Part shown: piece by piece, positions 6,188 through 12,086 of the stretch
How positions within the stretch are numbered: position 1 is the first letter of the stretch
Layout of the letters: each line of letters begins with the position of its first letter
NCBI GenBank assembly: GCA_964621645.1
Contig: CAZUMH010000101.1
Coordinates: forward strand, 1 to 12,086
Direction of reading: 5' to 3'
Origin: CAZUMH01 sp964621645
GTDB lineage: Bacteria; Zhuqueibacterota; QNDG01; JAGLOF01
Length of the DNA stretch: 12,086 bases
Notes under the pieces: model-generated
What the model was told of the DNA's origin: nothing
Databases searched by the model: none
The model's input: only the letters and a program-made list of their open reading frames with translations
Program-made: the position numbers and the translations under genes

Positions 6188-7624
6188 CTACTGCAGATGC
6201 CAGGTCGTCCCTTCATGGGAATCCTCCAGGATCACTCCTCGTTCAGCCAGCCGATCGCGGATTACGTCGGCCCGGATCCAATCCTTGGTCTCTCTGGCCT
6301 GGTTCCTCTGTTCGATGAGCATATTAATCAGGCTGCCGGCAAGACCGCTGGCGTCCGCCTCACTGCCCGAGGCCGAAAAATCGAGCCCCAGGACCTTTTC
6401 TCCCAAATCAGCGAACAGTGTCGCGGCCTGACACAACTGTTCAGGCGCCACATGTGCGGATAGGAGATTATTTGCTTCCCTGGCAGCGTCAAAAAGAACG
6501 CTAATCGCCCCCGCGGTACCGAAGTCATCCTCCATAAAGGAAATGAATTTATTCCGCAGGGAAAGCCAGGGTTCGGAGAGCTCTCCCTGATCCGAGGTCT
6601 CTTCGATGCTGTTCTTTACGGCCTGGACGGTACGGGTCAATTTTTCGAATCCTTTCCGGGCTGCTTCCAGGGCTTCATCTGAAAAATCCTGCGGTGAACG
6701 GTAATGCCCCTGCAGGACAAAGAAACGCACCGTCATCGGGTCATATTTCTTAAATAAATCCTCCAGAGTAATGAAGTTCCCCAGAGATTTACTCATCTTC
6801 TGTCCTTCCACGGTCACCATATTATTGTGCAGCCAGTACTTCACGAACGGCTTCCCGGTTAACGATTCACTCTGGGCAATTTCACATTCATGATGCGGAA
6901 ACTGATTATCGATGCCTCCGCCGTGGATATCGAGGGTATCGCCGATGTACTTCATGCTCATCACCGAGCACTCCAGATGCCACCCGGGAAATCCCTGGCC
7001 CCAGGGAGAGGGCCACTGCATGAGGTGGTTAGTATCCGCCCGTTTCCAGAGAGCAAAATCGGCGGGATGACGTTTCCCCTCGGCCACCTCGACGCGGGTG
7101 CCGCTCTGCAGTTCATCCAGTTTGCGGCCCGAAAGTTTACCATAGTCTGGGAAGGTGCTGATATCGAAATAGACATTACCTGCGGCTTCGTAAGCGGCAC
7201 CCTTCTCCAGAAGTCTTTCCACAAAACGGATCATGTCGAGGATATATCCGGTGGCCCGACAGGAGATGTCCGGTCTGAGACAGTTCAGCGCGTCCATATC
7301 GCGAAAGTAATGGTGCTCGTATTTCTGGGCGATTTCAACGGGTTCAAGTTTTTCCAGCCTGGCCCGGCGCTCGACCCGGTCCTCTCCATCATCACCTTCG
7401 CCCAGAAGATGTCCCACATCGGTAATATTCTGCACATACCGGACGGTGAATCCCGCAGCGCGTAAGAACCGGTTGATGACATCGAACGAGATATAGCTCT
7501 TGGCGTGGCCCAGGTGGGGATCGTCGTATACGGTGGGTCCGCAGACATACATGCCAACGAAAGGAGGATTGACCGGTTTGAATTCTTCCTTTTTCCGGGT
7601 GAGTGTATTGTAAACCAGTAGCAT
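6188..7624 (-). CDS. cysS: Cysteinyl-tRNA synthetase
   Basis: A 478-residue class I aminoacyl-tRNA synthetase that charges tRNA-Cys with cysteine in the cytoplasm. The N-terminal Y-V-C-G-P-T-V-Y-D (26-34) includes zinc ligand Cys28 and leads into the HIGH-type motif H-L-G-H (37-40). The other zinc ligands are Cys219 in G-W-H-L-E-C-S, His244 and Glu248 in F-P-H-H-E-C-E-I-A-Q-S, in the order and spacing of the E. coli enzyme. The second ATP motif K-M-S-K-S is at 276-280. The C-terminal helical and anticodon-binding region ends with R-D-x-L-x-x-x-G-V-I-L-E-D and T-x-W. Length is slightly above the 461 residues of E. coli CysRS. ATG at 7624 has GAGG 7 nt upstream. It is the first gene of the left minus-strand block and divergent from the next gene. 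No T-box-like leader was seen. Confidence 0.97.
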   Translation of the reverse strand: MLLVYNTLTRKKEEFKPVNPPFVGMYVCGPTVYDDPHLGHAKSYISFDVINRFLRAAGFTVRYVQNITDVGHLLGEGDDGEDRVERRARLEKLEPVEIAQKYEHHYFRDMDALNCLRPDISCRATGYILDMIRFVERLLEKGAAYEAAGNVYFDISTFPDYGKLSGRKLDELQSGTRVEVAEGKRHPADFALWKRADTNHLMQWPSPWGQGFPGWHLECSVMSMKYIGDTLDIHGGGIDNQFPHHECEIAQSESLTGKPFVKYWLHNNMVTVEGQKMSKSLGNFITLEDLFKKYDPMTVRFFVLQGHYRSPQDFSDEALEAARKGFEKLTRTVQAVKNSIEETSDQGELSEPWLSLRNKFISFMEDDFGTAGAISVLFDAAREANNLLSAHVAPEQLCQAATLFADLGEKVLGLDFSASGSEADASGLAGSLINMLIEQRNQARETKDWIRADVIRDRLAERGVILEDSHEGTTWHLQ

Positions 7625-7793
7625 AAGCCGTCCTCAATGTTCTCTTCTGTTATCTTTGCTCGCCTGTCGGACCATATCCTAATCGTTGCTAATATAATAT
7701 TTTATTCCTTACAAATCTACCATTTTCCTGTCCTGTCCTTTTTTCTGGATAAATTTCTTGCTTCCCAAGGCCAGGGTATGTATTTTTGGACAA
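7625..7793. promoter_or_regulatory. Divergent promoter region between cysS and the membrane spermidine-synthase-like gene
   Basis: This 169-nt spacer must contain start signals for both flanking genes. On the plus strand a perfect TATAAT (7693-7698) lies about 95 nt before the ATG at 7794, but I find no good -35 element at 16-18 nt. On the minus strand TATATT (7696-7691) overlaps it, with only a weak -35 (TAGATT, 7719-7714). A polypyrimidine tract with a repeated CCTGT unit (7727-7737) lies just downstream on the plus strand. No structured leader or known operator was recognised. Confidence 0.4.
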
Positions 7794-10109
7794 ATGACAG
7801 CTGCTGTCAATGATAACGCACGGCCTTATCTGGCCACAATTTTTCTGACCAGCTTCACCGGAGTGATGGTGCAAATCTGTGCCCTGAGGGAACTGGTCGT
7901 CATCTTTTACGGCAACGAACTTTCCACCGGAGCCATCCTCTTCGTTTGGCTTCTCTTCACCGCTGCCGGAAGCATTACGGTAGCCAGACTAAAAGGGATA
8001 AGGAAGCCTGCCTCGCCCCGGGTGGCTCTCTGGCAAACGCTTCTTGCTCTCTCATTGCCCTACGCCCACCTGGCCATCAGCAGCAGCCGCCGCCTTTTAG
8101 GGAGTGTGGCCGGTGAGATGATCGGATTCATCCCGCTGCTTCTTATCACGCTGACAGCGCTGGCTCCGGTGTGTCTGATTTCAGGAGCTCTCTATACACT
8201 TGTCTGCCGGGCCGCCTATCAATCGGGAGAAAGAGAAGGAACGGTAAGCAGAGTTTATTTCGCTGAAACTCTGGGCTCGGCTCTGGGAGGGCTGCTTCTC
8301 AGTCTCGTCTTTATCTATCTTTTAAGCATTCCCGACATCATCATTCTTCTGGGTATTGTCAACCTCATATCGGCACTCTGGCTGAGGGGATTCTTTTTCA
8401 GCGAGGAGAGGAAGAAGAGCCGGCTGAGATTGTTACTTACCGGTTTAACGGCTCTGATGCTCTATATAACTGCCCGGCCCGCTCTGACGTCTGTGAGTAA
8501 CCGTCTCCTCTGGGGGCATGACGGTTCATTTATTACATCGCGGGACACACCTCACGGCAACATCACCCTGCTTCGCTGGGGAGAACAGATTTCATTTTTT
8601 ACCAACGGCCTGCGTATTCTCACTGTACCGGATCCTCAGCAGGCCGAAGAATCGGTACATCTGAGTCTATTAGAGCACCCGGAACCGCGTCTTGTTCTTC
8701 TTCTGGGCGGAGCCCTCGGCGGCAGTATCAGAGAAGCGCTGCGCCATCCATCAGTGACCCGGCTGGATTATGTGGAACTGGATCCCCGCCTCGTCTCGTT
8801 GAGCCGCACATTTCTGCCCCGGGATGAAACAAGTATCTATGATGACCCGCGGGTGACCTTCCATTTTCAAGACGGCCGCCGCTTTATCAAACAGGAACGG
8901 GTAAAATACGATGTGATCATTTGTAATCTGCCCAATCCCTACACGGCTCAGCTGAACCGTTTTTACACGGTTGAATTCTTCCGGGAAGTTAAAAGGCGCC
9001 TCGCTCCCGGAGGCATATTCACGCTGAAACTGCGGGCTTCCGAAAACACAATAAGTCCGGAAATGGCTGATTTCATCAGAATCATACTGGCTACGGTCAA
9101 TCGGGTCTTCCCGGCCTCAGTAGTACTCCCCGGTGAAACTATCAGGATGATCGCCTCGATCGATGGTACGGGTATTACGGATGATCCGGACGTGCTTCTG
9201 AAAAGGCTGCGGGAAAGAAATTTGGATACCCGCTATGTGAGCGGATCCTATCTGCCTTTCCAATTATCCCGGGAAAGACGCGATTATCTTGCGGAGAAAC
9301 TCGCCAAACCGCTTCCGGCACAGGTCAACCGGGATTTCACTCCTGTAGGGTATTATTTTGACACCGTTCTGTGGAGCACCCGTTATGCCGCTTGGTTCAA
9401 GAACATTTTTATCTTCAGTGCCAGGCTCCGCTTTGAGTACCTGGCGGGGGCTGCCTTACTGTTTTTTCTCATTCTGCGGCTGTGGATAGGTGGCAACGCC
9501 CCGACGGGAAGCAGACGCGCAAATGCGGCCGTCTACATTTCTATTCTCAGCGTCGGGTTTACCGAGATCTCCCTTGAGATAGTTCTGGTGCTGGCCTTTC
9601 AAATCATCTTCGGCTATGCCTATGCCCAATTGTCTTTGATCATTGCCGGGTACATGACCGGGCTGGCTCTGGGCAGCGGCCGGATGATGCGAAATTTGAA
9701 CCGCCCCGGCAAGATGGAACATTCGGTACGGAGTTTTGCAGGATTCCAGGCGGGGATGGCCCTCTTCCCTCTGGCTCTTTTATTATTGCTTAAGGTTCTG
9801 CAGAACGCCCCGGCTCTGCCGTTCTCCCCTCTGAGTGAAAGTTTTCTCTTTCTCATGCTGGCCGCCGCCGCCGGATATCTGGGAGGGAGCCAATTCCCGC
9901 TTGCCAACTATCTTCTGACGCCGCCCGGAAAGCCCCCCGGACGGATTGCCGGGACCCTCTACGGGATAGACCTATCAGGATCATCCTTGGGAGCGCTGTT
10001 CACCAGTGCCTTCCTCATCCCCCTCTTAGGCATATCCTCGCTCCTTTACTTTCTCGCCCTTGTCAATTTTCTCGCCCTCTATGTTGTCCTGCTGCTACGA
10101 AAACGATAA
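7794..10109 (+). CDS. Membrane protein with central spermidine-synthase-like domain (fused MFS/spermidine synthase type)
   Basis: A 771-residue fusion. Residues about 11-228 contain roughly seven hydrophobic segments, 240-530 form a soluble aminopropyltransferase/methyltransferase-like Rossmann domain, and 547-768 contain about seven more segments. The central domain shows L-L-L-G-G-A-L-G-G (303-310), V-E-L-D (327-330) and Q-D-G-R-R-F (359-364), the usual decarboxylated-SAM/MTA-binding elements. However, the D-x-x-D-P active-site motif of true spermidine synthases is N-L-P-N-P (378-382), followed by the Q-L-N-R-F-Y-T-V-E-F-F block typical of membrane-fused relatives. The two membrane halves look duplicated. 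I chose ATG 7794; an in-frame TTG at 7758 adds 12 residues but has no ribosome binding site, and the signal before 7794 (GGA, 3 nt away) is also weak. The gene stands alone, divergent from cysS and convergent with rnfB. Function is unknown; spermidine synthesis is doubtful. Confidence 0.85.
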   Translation: MTAAVNDNARPYLATIFLTSFTGVMVQICALRELVVIFYGNELSTGAILFVWLLFTAAGSITVARLKGIRKPASPRVALWQTLLALSLPYAHLAISSSRRLLGSVAGEMIGFIPLLLITLTALAPVCLISGALYTLVCRAAYQSGEREGTVSRVYFAETLGSALGGLLLSLVFIYLLSIPDIIILLGIVNLISALWLRGFFFSEERKKSRLRLLLTGLTALMLYITARPALTSVSNRLLWGHDGSFITSRDTPHGNITLLRWGEQISFFTNGLRILTVPDPQQAEESVHLSLLEHPEPRLVLLLGGALGGSIREALRHPSVTRLDYVELDPRLVSLSRTFLPRDETSIYDDPRVTFHFQDGRRFIKQERVKYDVIICNLPNPYTAQLNRFYTVEFFREVKRRLAPGGIFTLKLRASENTISPEMADFIRIILATVNRVFPASVVLPGETIRMIASIDGTGITDDPDVLLKRLRERNLDTRYVSGSYLPFQLSRERRDYLAEKLAKPLPAQVNRDFTPVGYYFDTVLWSTRYAAWFKNIFIFSARLRFEYLAGAALLFFLILRLWIGGNAPTGSRRANAAVYISILSVGFTEISLEIVLVLAFQIIFGYAYAQLSLIIAGYMTGLALGSGRMMRNLNRPGKMEHSVRSFAGFQAGMALFPLALLLLLKVLQNAPALPFSPLSESFLFLMLAAAAGYLGGSQFPLANYLLTPPGKPPGRIAGTLYGIDLSGSSLGALFTSAFLIPLLGISSLLYFLALVNFLALYVVLLLRKR

Positions 10110-10120
10110 GCCGGGGATAT

Positions 10121-10155
10121 AAAAAAACCGGCTCTGCCGCATACGGGAGAGCCGG
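10121..10155 (-). terminator. Intrinsic terminator of the rnfB-type gene
   Basis: CCGGCTCT (10128-10135) pairs perfectly with AGAGCCGG (10148-10155); a further CCG/CGG pairing inside closes a CATA tetraloop beyond a single G-G mismatch. In minus-strand RNA the stem is followed directly by seven U (complement of 10127-10121), a textbook rho-independent terminator 25 nt after the rnfB-type stop. On the plus strand the 3' flank is not U-rich, so it is mainly a minus-strand signal, though it lies between convergent genes. Confidence 0.9.
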
Positions 10156-10179
10156 AATGATAAAATTGTTAATTGAAAC

Positions 10180-11043
10180 TCAGGCTTCCACCACCTCCCC
10201 TTCTTCCTGACTTGTTACCATCTCCTGAATCTCACGGCAGGCGAAAGAATTGGTGGGACACTTTTCCACGGTCTGATCCAGATCGGTCAGAGGATCTTTG
10301 ACGCGGTCATAGTGAATTACCGGAAGCTTGTCATCCATGGTGATAATCTCATTGGGCGTGACATTCTCCTTGGAGCAGAGACTGCAGCCGATACATCCGA
10401 CCTTGCATACGGCTTTGACGGATTTACCAAAATCACGGGAGACGCAGGCCAGATATACTTTCTGATTGATCGGAACCAGCTGCATAATACCGCGAGGACA
10501 GGCCTCCACGCAGGAACCACACCCGGTGCACAGATCTTCATAAACAATCGGCAATCCGTTATCCTGCATAGCCATGGCATCAAAAGGGCAGGCCCTGACA
10601 CAGGTACCCAATCCCAGACAGCCATAAACACAGCCCTTGGCTCCCCCATCTATCATAACAGCGGCGCGGCAGTCTTCAATGCCCTGATATACAGCCTGAT
10701 CAACGGCATTATCTTTATCACCCCGGCAACGGACTACCGCCACATTGGGCAGGACCTCGCCCACTTCCACTCCCATGATCGAGGCTACCTGCTTGGCCAC
10801 ATCGGCTCCCCCGGCAGTGCAGCCGCTTACTTCATATTTTCCGTCAACAACACCTTCCGCGAAACCGGCACACCCCGGCGCGCCGCAGGCTCCGCAGTTT
10901 GCTCCTGGAAGAACAGCTTCAATTTTCTCTACCCGTTCATCTTTCTGTACCGCGAAAACCTTCGAAGCGATAGCCAATCCGATGCCGAAAATCAATCCAA
11001 GCGAGCCCATAACCAAGAGGGCGGAAGTGATATCGAAATCCAT
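10180..11043 (-). CDS. rnfB: RnfB-type electron transport ferredoxin subunit
   Basis: A 287-residue membrane-anchored iron-sulfur protein like subunit B of the Rnf complex, which passes electrons between ferredoxin and the membrane subunits during ion pumping. One transmembrane helix spans about 8-30. The Fe-S domain A-N-C-G-A-C-G-A-P-G-C-A-G-F-A-E supplies Cys50, 53, 58 and 75. Two ferredoxin-type 4Fe-4S sites follow: Cys138, 142, 148, 152 (C-L-G-L-G-T-C-V-R-A-C-P) and Cys172, 175, 178, 182 (C-T-G-C-G-S-C-V-E-A-C-P). A third probable site uses Cys213/217/220/223 with C-P at 262, which gives the long RnfB form. ATG at 11043 has GGGAG 8 nt upstream. No other rnf gene (A, C, D, E, G) is adjacent: a terminator follows it and the next gene is convergent. 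It may serve an Rnf complex encoded elsewhere or another partner. Confidence 0.9.
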   Translation of the reverse strand: MDFDITSALLVMGSLGLIFGIGLAIASKVFAVQKDERVEKIEAVLPGANCGACGAPGCAGFAEGVVDGKYEVSGCTAGGADVAKQVASIMGVEVGEVLPNVAVVRCRGDKDNAVDQAVYQGIEDCRAAVMIDGGAKGCVYGCLGLGTCVRACPFDAMAMQDNGLPIVYEDLCTGCGSCVEACPRGIMQLVPINQKVYLACVSRDFGKSVKAVCKVGCIGCSLCSKENVTPNEIITMDDKLPVIHYDRVKDPLTDLDQTVEKCPTNSFACREIQEMVTSQEEGEVVEA

Positions 11044-11070
11044 CCGAAATGCTCCCTATTTTATCTATAT

Positions 11071-11099
11071 AAAACCCATCCACAATTCGGATGGGTTTT
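11071..11099 (-). terminator. Intrinsic terminator of the TPR gene, located in the rnfB leader
   Basis: A perfect 11-bp inverted repeat, AAAACCCATCC (11071-11081) and GGATGGGTTTT (11089-11099), with a 7-nt loop. Read on the minus strand the 3' arm ends in TTTT and continues TATATAG, giving a short U-rich tail. It lies 43 nt after the TPR stop codon and 27 nt before the rnfB-type ATG. Because the gap is so short, any rnfB promoter must overlap this element or rnfB must depend on read-through. Confidence 0.8.
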
Positions 11100-11142
11100 A
11101 ATGTACCTGCTATCCTTCAAAGGACAGTATTCCTGTGGATCA

Positions 11143-12086
11143 TTACTGCTTCTTCAGCTTGTCGATGGCCCAGTCAGCCCATTTGGCAAAGCGTCGATCC
11201 ACTTTGGCGTTGGTGTAAGCTTCAATTGCTTTCGTTTTATCACCCAGACCCTCATACGCCTGACCAATGGCGATATAGACAGGTGCTTTGATGTTGCGTT
11301 TGCCGTATTGGAGAGCCTTGTTGCCGGCGTCAATTGTCTCCCGATAACGATTCTTCTTGATCAGAGCATCGGCCAGACGGTAATAGGCTTCGCCGTCTTT
11401 GTCGTCCAATTCGATCGCCTTCTGCAAGGCGGATATAGCCTTATCGTAAAGACCCTGTTCATGATAGGATACACCCAGAGCGATATATCCCAAAATATAG
11501 GAAGAATCTTTCTCTACGGCGTGTTGAAAAGACATTGAGGCGTTGACAAAGTCCTTTTTCCTGTCATACGTCTGGCCCAAATGATAATAGTAACGGGAGT
11601 TCGTCGAATCCAAAGCCAGGGCGTCATGGAAAGAAGCGATCGCCTTATCTAATTGATCCATAGTGCGGTAAAGCAGCCCCAGATTCGAATGTGTGTTGGC
11701 ATCATTGGGATCGAGTTCGATTGATTTCAAAAAGGCGGTTTCAGCCTCTTTATATTGGCGCAGGCGCAGCTTGCTGAGACCCATCATATTATATGCCTTG
11801 GCATAATCAGGGAGGTATCCCACCGCCTCTTCGAAGAGAGTGACAGCCTTACTGTACTGCCGCAGCTTATAGGCCCGCAGTCCTTCATTATACGCCTTTT
11901 TCCCTTTGGCTTCTGTTCCGCCCAGGGCTGTGTACTCGGCTACTTTCTCATCTAGTTCTTTTTTGACTTTCTGATATTCTTCATAGGCTTCATCATAAGC
12001 GGATTTGTTTTTATTTTGAGTGGCTGCATTCATTTGTTCAACCAAATTATGCAGCTGGCTCTGCAGTTTCTCGATTCTGGCCTTGT
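11143..12086 (-). CDS. TPR-repeat protein, C-terminal part (5' end outside the window)
   Basis: The frame is open from the stop at 11143 to the window edge, giving 313 complete visible residues. A TTG at 12045 and an ATG at 12033 exist in frame, but neither has a ribosome binding site and the sequence upstream still codes for a coiled coil, so the start lies beyond 12086. The visible N-terminal part (about 12086-11915) is a charged Gln/Lys/Glu-rich coiled coil. It is followed by seven consecutive 34-residue tetratricopeptide repeats (about 11898-11180), several with the A-x-x-x-F-x-x-A-I-x-L-D-P ending, and a short basic tail ending K-L-K-K-Q. Such proteins are protein-interaction scaffolds, often periplasmic or envelope-associated in Gram-negative bacteria. 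Partner and location cannot be determined here because any signal peptide lies outside. An intrinsic terminator follows. Confidence 0.85.
   Translation of the reverse strand, partial: KARIEKLQSQLHNLVEQMNAATQNKNKSAYDEAYEEYQKVKKELDEKVAEYTALGGTEAKGKKAYNEGLRAYKLRQYSKAVTLFEEAVGYLPDYAKAYNMMGLSKLRLRQYKEAETAFLKSIELDPNDANTHSNLGLLYRTMDQLDKAIASFHDALALDSTNSRYYYHLGQTYDRKKDFVNASMSFQHAVEKDSSYILGYIALGVSYHEQGLYDKAISALQKAIELDDKDGEAYYRLADALIKKNRYRETIDAGNKALQYGKRNIKAPVYIAIGQAYEGLGDKTKAIEAYTNAKVDRRFAKWADWAIDKLKKQ

Noticed and set aside
7625..7740. Possible T-box or amino-acid-responsive leader for cysS
   Set aside because: The minus-strand leader shows no T-box sequence, specifier stem or terminator/antiterminator pair.
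7758..7793. TTG start giving 12 more residues on the membrane fusion protein
   Set aside because: No Shine-Dalgarno precedes it and the extra residues have no membrane or domain character; ATG 7794 lies just before the first membrane segment.
10312..11538. A 408-codon open frame on the plus strand, antisense to rnfB and the TPR gene
   Set aside because: It runs across two well-supported genes and through the terminator between them, has no recognisable domain and no ribosome binding site. It is a shadow frame produced by codon bias of the minus-strand genes.
12031..12045. TTG/ATG codons as the start of the TPR protein
   Set aside because: The frame stays open to the window edge with continuing coiled-coil sequence, and neither codon has a ribosome binding site, so the gene is partial.

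Overview
This is a chromosomal window of about 52% G+C (estimated by eye) from a Gram-negative, diderm bacterium. The outer membrane is indicated by a complete lptD gene of the divergent type seen in the Bacteroidetes/FCB superphylum and in several candidate phyla, rather than the proteobacterial type. The Rnf-type ferredoxin protein, the DUF2378-like protein and the membrane-embedded spermidine-synthase-like protein suggest an anaerobic or facultative member of an FCB-type or related uncultured phylum (a Zixibacteria-like lineage would fit). That placement is inference; no rRNA or other decisive marker is present. No tRNA, rRNA, CRISPR array, insertion sequence or phage gene was seen.

Left block (1-7624, all minus strand, read right to left): cysS (cysteinyl-tRNA synthetase), a DUF2378/TIGR02265-like protein, rarA (replication-associated AAA+ ATPase), a ROK-family sugar kinase, lptD (LPS translocon), and the first 51 codons of a PLP-dependent aromatic amino acid decarboxylase that leaves the window. 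A clear sigma70-type promoter sits directly in front of rarA and predicts a nearly leaderless mRNA. Upstream of it, between the DUF2378-like gene and rarA, lie three consecutive hairpins. Two of these pair fully (with G-U wobbles) only in minus-strand RNA. The kinase and lptD are 10 nt apart and probably co-transcribed.

Middle (7625-7793): a divergent, A+T-rich intergenic region that should hold the promoters of cysS (minus) and of a large plus-strand gene. That gene (7794-10109) encodes a protein with about 14 membrane segments and a spermidine-synthase-like domain in its centre, whose two active-site aspartates are both replaced by asparagine.

Right block (10121-12086, minus strand): a stand-alone rnfB-type ferredoxin gene lying between two intrinsic terminators, and the C-terminal 313 residues of a TPR protein whose N-terminus lies beyond the window.

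The genes do not form one obvious pathway. They are mainly housekeeping genes (translation, replication-fork maintenance, envelope biogenesis, sugar phosphorylation) interspersed with poorly characterised genes. I saw no defence island or new mobile system. The items most worth a second look are the Asn-substituted membrane 'spermidine synthase', the structured RNA region with a leaderless promoter before rarA, the orphan RnfB, and the two-cysteine LptD.
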